Source: Clostridia bacterium
GTDB lineage: Bacteria; Bacillota; DSM-16504; Desulfitibacterales; Desulfitibacteraceae
DNA: 6,121 nt
Direction: 5' to 3'
Assembly (NCBI GenBank): GCA_018333845.1
Contig: JAGXSK010000035.1
Coordinates: 1-6,121 of the forward strand
Both the position numbers and the translations under genes were made by a program. This document shows positions 1 through 5,536 of this stretch, piece after piece (the stretch's first letter is position 1; each line of letters starts with the position of its first letter). The notes under the pieces were generated by a model. That model was not told the DNA's origin and searched no databases. It worked only from the letters and a program-made list of their open reading frames with translations.

Positions 1-660
1 AATCCCTTGTGGCTTGAACAAATAAAACAGTGGAAACAGGACCATGCATTAAAATATCCAGAAAACGTACTTACTCCCCAATATGTCATAAGCATTTTAA
101 GTGAGCTAGCTGGTGGTGATACAATTGTTACTACTGATGTTGGCCAGCATCAAATGTGGACTGCCTTGTATTATAAATTTAATAAACCAAGAACCCTTAT
201 ATCATCTGGAGGCCTGGGTACTATGGGATACGGTTTTCCAGCAGCTATTGGTGCCCAGTATGGAAATCGTGATAAGAGAGTAATTGCTGTTACAGGAGAT
301 GGAAGCTTTCAGATGCATATGGCAGAGATGGGAACAGCCATGGAACACAACTTGCCCATAAAGATTCTTTTGTTCAATAATAGCTGCCTTGGACTTGTAA
401 GACAGCTGCAGTATTTTTACTGTGAAAAAAAATATAGTGCCATTGACTTTAGCTGCAATCCTGATTTTATGCAGTTTGCCAGGTGCTATGGAGCAGCAGG
501 TTATAGAATTACCTGTATGGAAGAAGCAAGGAGTGTGCTGGAAGAAGCTTTAAACAATGACAAGCTTACAATAATTGAATGTATGGTACCCAAAGAGAAC
601 CTGGTGCACCCCATGGTGTTAAATACAAAGGGACTAGATGAAATGGAACTATATAGATAA
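1..660 (+). CDS. ilvB: Acetolactate synthase large subunit, C-terminal part (5' end cut by window)
   Basis: Thiamine-diphosphate enzyme that joins two pyruvates to acetolactate, or pyruvate and 2-oxobutyrate to acetohydroxybutyrate, for valine, leucine and isoleucine. The frame is open from base 1 (Asn-Pro-Leu-Trp), so the gene starts off-window and the TTG at 7 is not its start. The visible 219 residues are the C-terminal ThDP-binding domain of a family usually 550-590 aa long. Seen: TTDVGQHQMW (44-53), SGGLGTMGYGFPAAIGAQ (69-86), and the ThDP/Mg motif running from GDGSFQM (99-105) to NN (126-127). The C-terminus, ending GLDEMELYR, looks complete. Odd points: the usual VRQWQ is VRQLQ (Leu136 here), GMV is GLV, and NNG is NNS. 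The Trp position controls 2-oxobutyrate preference in E. coli AHAS II. No ilvN follows; leuC is next after a 122-bp repeat-bearing spacer. Family assignment is firm. Anabolic rather than other acetolactate synthase use is inferred from the operon. Confidence 0.93.
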   Translation, partial: NPLWLEQIKQWKQDHALKYPENVLTPQYVISILSELAGGDTIVTTDVGQHQMWTALYYKFNKPRTLISSGGLGTMGYGFPAAIGAQYGNRDKRVIAVTGDGSFQMHMAEMGTAMEHNLPIKILLFNNSCLGLVRQLQYFYCEKKYSAIDFSCNPDFMQFARCYGAAGYRITCMEEARSVLEEALNNDKLTIIECMVPKENLVHPMVLNTKGLDEMELYR

Positions 661-663
661 TTC

Positions 664-691
664 GGTGACAATAAGTTGGTGACAATAAGTT
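664..691 (+). repeat. Perfect tandem duplication, 2 x 14 bp
   Basis: The unit GGTGACAATAAGTT occurs at 664-677 and again, identically, at 678-691. It begins 3 bp after the ilvB stop codon. Each unit contains ACAATAAG, a word that recurs in related form (ACAWTAAR) three more times before leuC. The duplication is seen directly; its function is unknown. Confidence 0.95.
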
Positions 692-719
692 TGGGGACGT
701 TCCTTCAGGTGGGTCCCTA
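692..719 (+). other. Short imperfect hairpin between the two tandem repeats
   Basis: TGGGGAC (692-698) can pair with GTCCCTA (713-719): seven pairs including one G-T wobble, around a 14-nt loop. No T-run follows, so it is not a convincing terminator. The same GGGGAC could instead pair with GTCC at 735-738 or GTCCCC at 754-759, so alternative foldings exist. The GGGGAC...GTCCC pattern resembles small palindromic repeats dispersed in many Clostridia. That resemblance is recalled, not tested. Confidence 0.45.
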
Positions 720-757
720 TACATTAAACGGTGTGTCCTACATTAAACGGTGTGTCC
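720..757 (+). repeat. Perfect tandem duplication, 2 x 19 bp
   Basis: The unit TACATTAAACGGTGTGTCC occurs at 720-738 and again, identically, at 739-757. A degenerate third start may follow (TACAATAAAGG at 761-771), which would merge into the leuC ribosome binding site. Together with the 14-bp repeat it fills most of the ilvB-leuC spacer. The repeats are seen directly. Origin as a small inserted or dispersed element is inference. Confidence 0.95.
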
Positions 758-768
758 CCGTACAATAA

Positions 769-774
769 AGGAGG
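769..774 (+). promoter_or_regulatory. Ribosome binding site of leuC
   Basis: AGGAGG lies 8 nt before the ATG at 783. It decides the leuC start: the frame is open further upstream to a GTG at 750, but that codon lies inside the 19-bp repeat, has no Shine-Dalgarno sequence, and would add 11 residues not typical of LeuC. Confidence 0.9.
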
Positions 775-782
775 AATGCTTA

Positions 783-2054
783 ATGGGAATGACCATAACA
801 GAAAAGATACTAGCAGATCACGCAGGACTTGAGCATGTAGAACCAGGACAGCTGATAAATGCCAGGCTGGATATTGTACTAGGAAATGATATTACAGCTC
901 CTGTAGCAATTAAGGAGTTTAAAAAAACTGGCAAGGATAAGGTATTTGACAGGGATAAAGTGGTTCTAGTGCCTGACCATTTTACCCCCAATAAGGATAT
1001 TAAGTCAGCAGAGCAGGCTAAAATCCTCAGGGACTTTGCCAGGGAACAGGAACTAACTAATTACTTTGAGATTGGCAGAATGGGCATAGAACACTGCCTG
1101 CTGCCTGAACAGGGCCTTGTAGGCCCAGGAGATGTAATTATTGGTGCTGATTCCCATACATGTACCTATGGAGCCCTTGGAGCCTTTGCCACAGGAGTAG
1201 GAAGTACAGATATGGCAGCAGGCATGGCCCTGGGTGAAGCCTGGTTTAAAGTGCCAGAAAGCATCAAGTTTATTTATCATGGCAAGAGAAAAGAATGGGT
1301 TTCTGGAAAGGATCTTATTCTTTATACAATAGGAAAAATCGGTGTAGATGGAGCCCGATATCAGGCCATGGAGTTTACTGGGGAGGCCATTGAAAATCTT
1401 TCCATGGATAGTCGTTTTACCATGGCCAATATGGCTATAGAAGCTGGCGGAAAAAATGGTATCATTGCTCCGGATAAAATTACTGAGGAATATATTAAGG
1501 GCAGGGCCAAGCGGGAGTTTAAGTTCTACTTTAGTGACCCAGATGCCAAATATAATCGAATAATTGACATAGACGTGGCTGCCATTGAACCACAGGTTGC
1601 TTTCCCACATCTGCCTGAAAATACCAGGGGCATTAGTGAGGCGGGAAATGTAACTATAGATCAGGTGATCATTGGCTCCTGCACCAATGGCAGGATTGAA
1701 GACTTGAGAGAAGCCGCTGCTATTTTAAAGAATCAGAAGGTCCATCCAGAAGTGAGACTAATAATTTTCCCAGGAACCCAGCAGATATATCTACAGGCAA
1801 TGAAGGAAGGACTCTTGGAAATATTCATTGAAGCAGAAGCAGTAGTAAGCACTCCCACATGCGGACCATGCCTTGGAGGTCACATGGGTATCCTGGCCAA
1901 GGGAGAAAGGGCCCTGGCTACTACCAACAGAAACTTTGTGGGTCGTATGGGACACCCAGAGAGTGAAGTGTATTTATCAGGGCCAGCTGTAGCTGCTGCA
2001 AGCGCTGTTAAAGGAAGATTAGCATCACCCCAGGAGGTGGTAAAATGTTGTTAA
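783..2054 (+). CDS. leuC: 3-isopropylmalate/citramalate isomerase, large subunit
   Basis: Large [4Fe-4S] subunit of the cytoplasmic LeuCD hydro-lyase, which converts 2-isopropylmalate to 3-isopropylmalate and, in the citramalate route, (R)-citramalate through citraconate to 3-methylmalate. The protein has 423 aa, matching the short archaeal/clostridial LeuC class rather than the ~466-aa enterobacterial form. Aconitase-fold motifs are in order: LVPDHFTPN (72-80), GADSHTCTYGALGAFATGVG (121-140), GSCTNGR (298-304) and STPTCGPCLGGHMG (356-369). The expected cluster ligands are present: Cys300, Cys360 and Cys363. The start at 783 fits the RBS and the usual MGMTxTEKIL beginning. The last 10 bp overlap leuD, giving the C-terminus VVKCC. 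Short LeuC proteins resemble homoaconitase large subunits, but location beside leuB and cimA favours isopropylmalate and citramalate. Which of the two substrates is preferred cannot be read from the sequence. Confidence 0.97.
   Translation: MGMTITEKILADHAGLEHVEPGQLINARLDIVLGNDITAPVAIKEFKKTGKDKVFDRDKVVLVPDHFTPNKDIKSAEQAKILRDFAREQELTNYFEIGRMGIEHCLLPEQGLVGPGDVIIGADSHTCTYGALGAFATGVGSTDMAAGMALGEAWFKVPESIKFIYHGKRKEWVSGKDLILYTIGKIGVDGARYQAMEFTGEAIENLSMDSRFTMANMAIEAGGKNGIIAPDKITEEYIKGRAKREFKFYFSDPDAKYNRIIDIDVAAIEPQVAFPHLPENTRGISEAGNVTIDQVIIGSCTNGRIEDLREAAAILKNQKVHPEVRLIIFPGTQQIYLQAMKEGLLEIFIEAEAVVSTPTCGPCLGGHMGILAKGERALATTNRNFVGRMGHPESEVYLSGPAVAAASAVKGRLASPQEVVKCC
2032..2038 (+). promoter_or_regulatory. 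Ribosome binding site of leuD inside the leuC 3' end
   Basis: AGGAGGT lies within the last codons of leuC, 6 nt before the leuD ATG at 2045. It supports that start and independent initiation of leuD in addition to coupling through the overlap. Confidence 0.88.
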
Positions 2055-2545
2055 AGGGAAAAACATGGAAATTTGGTGATGATATTGATACTGATGCCAT
2101 TATTCCGGCGAGATATTTAAATACTTCTGAACCAGAAGAGCTTGCCAAACATTGTATGGAAGATGCAGATCCAGAATTTCCAAACAAAGTTAATAAGGGT
2201 GATATTATAGTTGCAGGCAAAAACTTTGGCTGTGGCAGCTCGCGAGAGCACGCCCCTATAGCCATAAAGGCTGCAGGAGTATCATGTGTAATAGCAAAGT
2301 CTTTTGCCAGGATTTTTTATAGAAATTCAATTAACATAGGACTTCCTATACTTGAGTCACCTGAAGCTGCTGAGGCAATTAAAGAAGGAAATGAAGTTGA
2401 AATTGACGTGGCAAAGGGAGAAATCAAGGACTTAACTACAGGGACAACATACATGGCAGCTCCCTTTCCGGATTTTATTCAGCAAATTATTGCAGCTGGC
2501 GGATTAATAAACTATGTAGCTGAAAGGGTGAAGAAAAATGGCTAG
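2045..2545 (+). CDS. leuD: 3-isopropylmalate/citramalate isomerase, small subunit
   Basis: Small swivel-domain subunit that pairs with LeuC to complete the isomerase active site. At 166 aa it belongs to the short LeuD class (~165 aa) that partners short LeuC, not the ~200-aa enterobacterial form. Seen: the opening KGKTWKFGDDIDTDAIIPARYL (4-25), with the substrate-loop start YLNT at 24-27, and the conserved FGCGSSREHAPIAIKAAG (61-78), whose Ser-Ser-Arg (65-67) supplies substrate-contacting residues in this family. Then come SFARIFYRNSINIGLP (86-101) and a C-terminal helix. It overlaps leuC by 10 bp and leuB by 8 bp, so the three genes are likely translationally coupled in one transcript. The YLNT loop is in the region that separates isopropylmalate from homoaconitate enzymes, but I cannot assign specificity from it alone. 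Family assignment is secure. Confidence 0.97.
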   Translation: MLLKGKTWKFGDDIDTDAIIPARYLNTSEPEELAKHCMEDADPEFPNKVNKGDIIVAGKNFGCGSSREHAPIAIKAAGVSCVIAKSFARIFYRNSINIGLPILESPEAAEAIKEGNEVEIDVAKGEIKDLTTGTTYMAAPFPDFIQQIIAAGGLINYVAERVKKNG

Positions 2546-3608
2546 GGTAGCAGTTTTACCTGGAGATGGCATAGGTGTAGAAATTGTGCCCCAGGCAATC
2601 AAGGTTCTTAATAAGGTTGCTCCCAAATATGGAATAGAACTAGAGTATTCAGAAGATCTCATTGGTGGTGCAGCTATTGATGCAAAAGGAGTTGCTCTTC
2701 CAGAAGCAACCCTTCAACTATGTAAAGAAAGTCAGGCAGTTTTACTTGGTGCTATTGGAGGACCAAAGTGGGATACCCTTCCTGCCCCCCAGAGACCTGA
2801 AGTAGCATCGCTTTTGCCCTTGAGAAAGCACCTTGGATTATATGCAAATGTAAGGCCAACAGTTTTAAACCCGGCCCTTATAGGTGCTTCTCCCCTAAAA
2901 GAAGAGTTGGTAAAGGGTACAGACATGATTGTCATTAGAGAACTTACAGGTGGGATCTATTTTGGTGAGAAGTATAGGGAGCCCCATCCATCAGGAGAAA
3001 AGGCTGTGGATATTTTAGTATATACTACAGAGGAAATTGAAAGGATTGCAAGGCTTGCCTTTGACATTGCCGGCAAAAGAAGAAAAAAAGTGACTAGTGT
3101 GGATAAGGCTAATGTTCTTGAAAGCTCAAGGCTTTGGAGAGAAACAGTTACCAGGCTTGCCCAGGACTATCCTGAAATCACCCTTGAGCATATGTATGTA
3201 GATAACTGCGCCATGCAGTTGATTAGAAATCCTCTCCAATTTGATGTTATCCTTACGGAAAATATGTTTGGTGACATTTTAACTGATGAGGCTTCAATTT
3301 TAAGCGGCTCCATTGGCATGCTTGCTTCTGCCAGCTTTGGCGGCAATGTGGCAATGTATGAACCAGCCCATGGGTCAGCTCCTGATATAGCAGGACAGGA
3401 TAAAGCTAATCCTCTGGCCACCATTCTTTCAGCTGCCATGATGTTAAAGTACAGCTTTAACTGTTCTGAAGGAGCAGAAGAAATTGAAAGGGCAGTAGCT
3501 AAAGTACTTGCAGAAGGATACAGGACAGGTGATATTATGGAGCCTGGAAAGAAGCTGGTCGGCACGGAGGAGATGGGAAATTTAGTTTGTGAAAAATTAG
3601 GAGAGTAG
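2538..3608 (+). CDS. leuB: 3-isopropylmalate dehydrogenase
   Basis: Cytoplasmic NAD-dependent oxidative decarboxylase: 3-isopropylmalate to 2-oxoisocaproate (leucine route) and, in citramalate-pathway organisms, 3-methylmalate to 2-oxobutyrate. The protein is 356 aa, full family length. Seen: LPGDGIGVEI (7-16), LRKHLGLYANVRP (95-107) with substrate arginines Arg96 and Arg106, IRELTGGIYFGEKYR (133-147) with Arg134 and Tyr141, VDKANVLESSRLWR (188-201) with Lys190, and the metal aspartates in VDN (Asp222) and GDILTDEAS (Asp246, Asp250). The cofactor loop EPAHGSAPDIAG (275-286) carries Asp283, which marks NAD rather than NADP use. The ATG at 2538 overlaps the leuD end by 8 bp. A weaker AAAGGG sits 9 nt upstream (2523-2528). 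It could serve both leucine and isoleucine synthesis here. The sequence shows nothing unusual. Confidence 0.98.
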   Translation: MARVAVLPGDGIGVEIVPQAIKVLNKVAPKYGIELEYSEDLIGGAAIDAKGVALPEATLQLCKESQAVLLGAIGGPKWDTLPAPQRPEVASLLPLRKHLGLYANVRPTVLNPALIGASPLKEELVKGTDMIVIRELTGGIYFGEKYREPHPSGEKAVDILVYTTEEIERIARLAFDIAGKRRKKVTSVDKANVLESSRLWRETVTRLAQDYPEITLEHMYVDNCAMQLIRNPLQFDVILTENMFGDILTDEASILSGSIGMLASASFGGNVAMYEPAHGSAPDIAGQDKANPLATILSAAMMLKYSFNCSEGAEEIERAVAKVLAEGYRTGDIMEPGKKLVGTEEMGNLVCEKLGE

Positions 3609-3613
3609 ATACT

Positions 3614-5194
3614 ATGAAAGTAGTTATATTTGATACTACCTTGAGAGATGGCACCCAGGGAGAAGGGGTCAACGTTTCAGTAAAGGATAAGCTAAAAATT
3701 GCCAAAAAACTGGATGCTTTTGGCGTGGACTATATAGAAGGGGGCTGGCCCTTCTCCAATCCTAAAGATACAGAATTTTTCCAAAAGGCAGCTGATGAAA
3801 AATGGAATGGGAAGATTTGCTCCTTTGGAAGCACATGCAGGGTAGGGGTTAGAGCTGAGAATGATGTAAACCTCCAGGCCCTTGTGAACAGCCAGGCTCC
3901 CGCAGCTGCAATTTTTGGCAAAACCTGGGATTATCAGGTTGCAAAGGCACTAGGTACTACCCTGGAAGAAAACCTGAGAATGATTTACGACAGTGTTGCT
4001 TTTTTGGTCAGCAAGGGTATTGAAGTAATCTTTGATGCAGAACACTTTTTTGATGGATATAAGGCTAATTCTGAATATGCCTTGATGTGTTTAGAAAATG
4101 CACAAAAGGCAGGGGCATCCTGGCTTGCACTTTGTGACACCAATGGAGGCACTTTACCCCATGAGGTTTTTGAGATTGTGCAGGCTTGTAAAGAAAGATT
4201 TACTATTCCCCTTGGAATACACGCTCACAATGACTGTGAGCTTGCTGTGGCCAACAGTATTGCCGCTGTAAAAGCAGGGGCAGCCATGGTCCATGGTACC
4301 TTCAATGGTGTGGGTGAAAGGTGTGGAAATGCAAATCTGTGCTCCGTCATCCCAAATCTTGAGTTAAAAATGGGTTGTGAAACCTCAACCAGAAAAAATT
4401 TGAATAACCTTACAGAAACAGCTAGATATGTGGCTGAGGTTATAAATATTGCTGTACCAAACCATCAACCCTTTGTGGGACACAGTGCCTTTACCCATAA
4501 AGGGGGAATGCATGCAAGTGCAGTTATGAAACATCCAAAAACCTATGAGCATATTACACCTGAGACCGTTGGAAATGACAGGAGAATCCTGATATCCGAG
4601 CTTGCAGGCACAAGCAATTTGACCCACAAGCTTGAAGAAATGGGCATTAAATTAACTGACAAGGAGATACTAAAAAATATAGTGGAGCAGGTCAAGGAAT
4701 TAGAGCATAAGGGGTATCAATTTGAAGGAGCCGAGGCCTCTTTAGAACTGCTCCTTTATAAAGTCATGGGTTTATACAAGGAACATTTCCATCTGGAAAA
4801 CTTTAAAGTGCTGGTAGAGAAAAGAGGAGAAGAGGATTATTATTCAGAAGCCATTATTAAGCTAAAAATTGGTGAGGAAATTGTCCATACTGCTGCAGAA
4901 GGAAATGGTCCTGTAAATGCTCTAGATAATGCCCTGAGGAAGTCCCTTGATAAAACTTATCCATGTATTAATGAAATGCACTTATCAGATTACAAGGTAA
5001 GGGTGCTAGAGGGAAGTCAGGCAACGGCTGCCAAGGTCCGCGTTCTTATAGAATCCAAGGATGCCAATGATAACTGGAGCACTGTGGGAGTTTCCTCAAA
5101 TATCATAGAAGCAAGTTGGGAAGCATTACTTGATAGTATGGATTATATTTTGCTTAAGAAGCATCTTAAAGAGTTAGGCAGGATGGGAAATTAA
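3614..5194 (+). CDS. cimA: (R)-citramalate synthase
   Basis: Condenses pyruvate with acetyl-CoA to (R)-citramalate, the first step of the threonine-independent route to 2-oxobutyrate and isoleucine. The 526 aa match the ~520-aa CimA family (TIGR00977 type) and not LeuA. Domains: HMGL-like TIM barrel (about 3-275), linker with GHSAFTHKGGMH (289-300), then a LeuA-type C-terminal regulatory domain (about 395-520), where isoleucine feedback would be expected. Seen: DTTLRDGTQGEG (7-18; Arg11, metal Asp12), FGKTWD (101-106), DAEHFFDGYKAN (141-152), CDTNGGT (174-180), GIHAHND (201-207; metal His203 and His205), GERCGNANL (234-242; metal Asn239) and HTAAEGNGPVNALDNALR (425-442). One oddity: the usual GGWPGSNPKD is GGWPFSNPKD (Phe47). 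The start is 5 bp after leuB, with AGGAG 10 nt upstream, so it is the last gene of this operon. A bifunctional 2-isopropylmalate or homocitrate synthase role is unlikely given the close CimA-like motifs. Confidence 0.95.
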   Translation: MKVVIFDTTLRDGTQGEGVNVSVKDKLKIAKKLDAFGVDYIEGGWPFSNPKDTEFFQKAADEKWNGKICSFGSTCRVGVRAENDVNLQALVNSQAPAAAIFGKTWDYQVAKALGTTLEENLRMIYDSVAFLVSKGIEVIFDAEHFFDGYKANSEYALMCLENAQKAGASWLALCDTNGGTLPHEVFEIVQACKERFTIPLGIHAHNDCELAVANSIAAVKAGAAMVHGTFNGVGERCGNANLCSVIPNLELKMGCETSTRKNLNNLTETARYVAEVINIAVPNHQPFVGHSAFTHKGGMHASAVMKHPKTYEHITPETVGNDRRILISELAGTSNLTHKLEEMGIKLTDKEILKNIVEQVKELEHKGYQFEGAEASLELLLYKVMGLYKEHFHLENFKVLVEKRGEEDYYSEAIIKLKIGEEIVHTAAEGNGPVNALDNALRKSLDKTYPCINEMHLSDYKVRVLEGSQATAAKVRVLIESKDANDNWSTVGVSSNIIEASWEALLDSMDYILLKKHLKELGRMGN

Positions 5195-5247
5195 AAATTA
5201 TTTTTTACAAAAACCATATAAATTCCTTGGAGCGTTTAGTTCCCTGG

Positions 5248-5290
5248 TGGCAGCTTGGGGGCAGGATTGCCCAAGGGCTGCCATTATATT
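5248..5290 (+). terminator. Probable terminator of the leuCDB-cimA operon
   Basis: TGGCAGC-TTGGG (5248-5259) pairs with CCCAA-GG-GCTGCCA (5270-5283): 12 base pairs with a 2-nt bulge and a 10-nt loop, 53 bp past the cimA stop. The tail TTATATTT (5284-5291) is T-rich but broken by A, so it is an imperfect intrinsic terminator. The opposite strand has no T-run after the stem, which fits use by the + strand operon. Confidence 0.65.
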
Positions 5291-5480
5291 TATCAGTTTT
5301 TGGAAAATTATTCAAGGTATTTCTAACTTGTCTCTTCTTGCTGCAGTGGAATTAATTTAATGTTTAAGAAATATAATATGACCATCTCTAATATAATCCA
5401 GGGCCTTACTGATATAAGATATATGGAAGGTTATTGCTTGGATTAAAACAACATCTCTGGTTATGATGAGGAGTGAATTT

Positions 5481-5513
5481 AAAAGGGTGCTGCCAACTTA
5501 TGGCAGTACCCTT
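5481..5513 (-). terminator. Intrinsic terminator of the DUF881 gene
   Basis: The arms 5483-5495 and 5501-5513 form a 13-position stem around a 5-nt loop (ACTTA on the + strand). Read on the - strand it starts 23 bp after the stop codon, has one C-A mismatch in the stem, and runs straight into TTTT (complement of 5481-5484) and further A/T bases. Read on the + strand the stem is fully paired, with one G-U, but is followed by CTTATTAGG, a poor tail. It may act in both directions, mainly for the - strand gene. Confidence 0.75.
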
Positions 5514-5536
5514 ATTAGGACTATAGGTTTCTAGAT

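Larger units (their letters stand above)
5195..5536. other. Non-coding junction between convergent genes
   Basis: These 342 bp separate the end of cimA (+) from the end of the DUF881 gene (-). The first ~45 bp are A/T-rich, followed by a strong hairpin (5248-5283). About 200 bp of AT-rich sequence with no recognisable element comes next, then a second hairpin (5483-5513). Only tiny reading frames occur (28 codons at 5360-5446 and 23 codons at 5463-5534), without ribosome binding sites or recognisable protein character. I see no tRNA, riboswitch or promoter I could defend. Confidence 0.7.

Noticed and set aside
693..723. Internal promoter before leuC, with TATACA (718-723) as a -10 box
   Set aside because: No acceptable -35 hexamer is found about 17 bp upstream; the match is to one box only in repeat-rich DNA.
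664..757. CRISPR array
   Set aside because: The two repeat families differ, each is an abutting tandem pair with no spacers, and there are only two copies of each.
750..782. An 11-codon N-terminal extension of leuC from a GTG at 750
   Set aside because: The GTG lies inside the second 19-bp repeat and has no Shine-Dalgarno; AGGAGG at 769-774 is placed for the ATG at 783, and MGMTITEKIL is the usual LeuC start.
1053..1610. Long open frame antisense to leuC (185 codons)
   Set aside because: It lies wholly within the conserved leuC gene on the opposite strand and its translation shows no recognisable domain, so it is a by-product of leuC codon use. Shorter antisense frames over leuD, leuB and cimA were dropped for the same reason.
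5195..5300. T-box or other amino-acid riboswitch linked to the leu operon
   Set aside because: The hairpin lies after the operon, not before it, and I could find no T-box consensus or antiterminator. Any leader control would be upstream of ilvB, outside the window.
5360..5446. Possible 28-aa peptide (starting MFKKYN) after the cimA operon
   Set aside because: No credible ribosome binding site, no recognisable character, and AT-rich sequence gives such short frames by chance.
5463..5534. Possible 23-aa peptide starting ATGATGAGG
   Set aside because: It runs through the terminator hairpin at 5483-5513 and has no ribosome binding site or protein signature.
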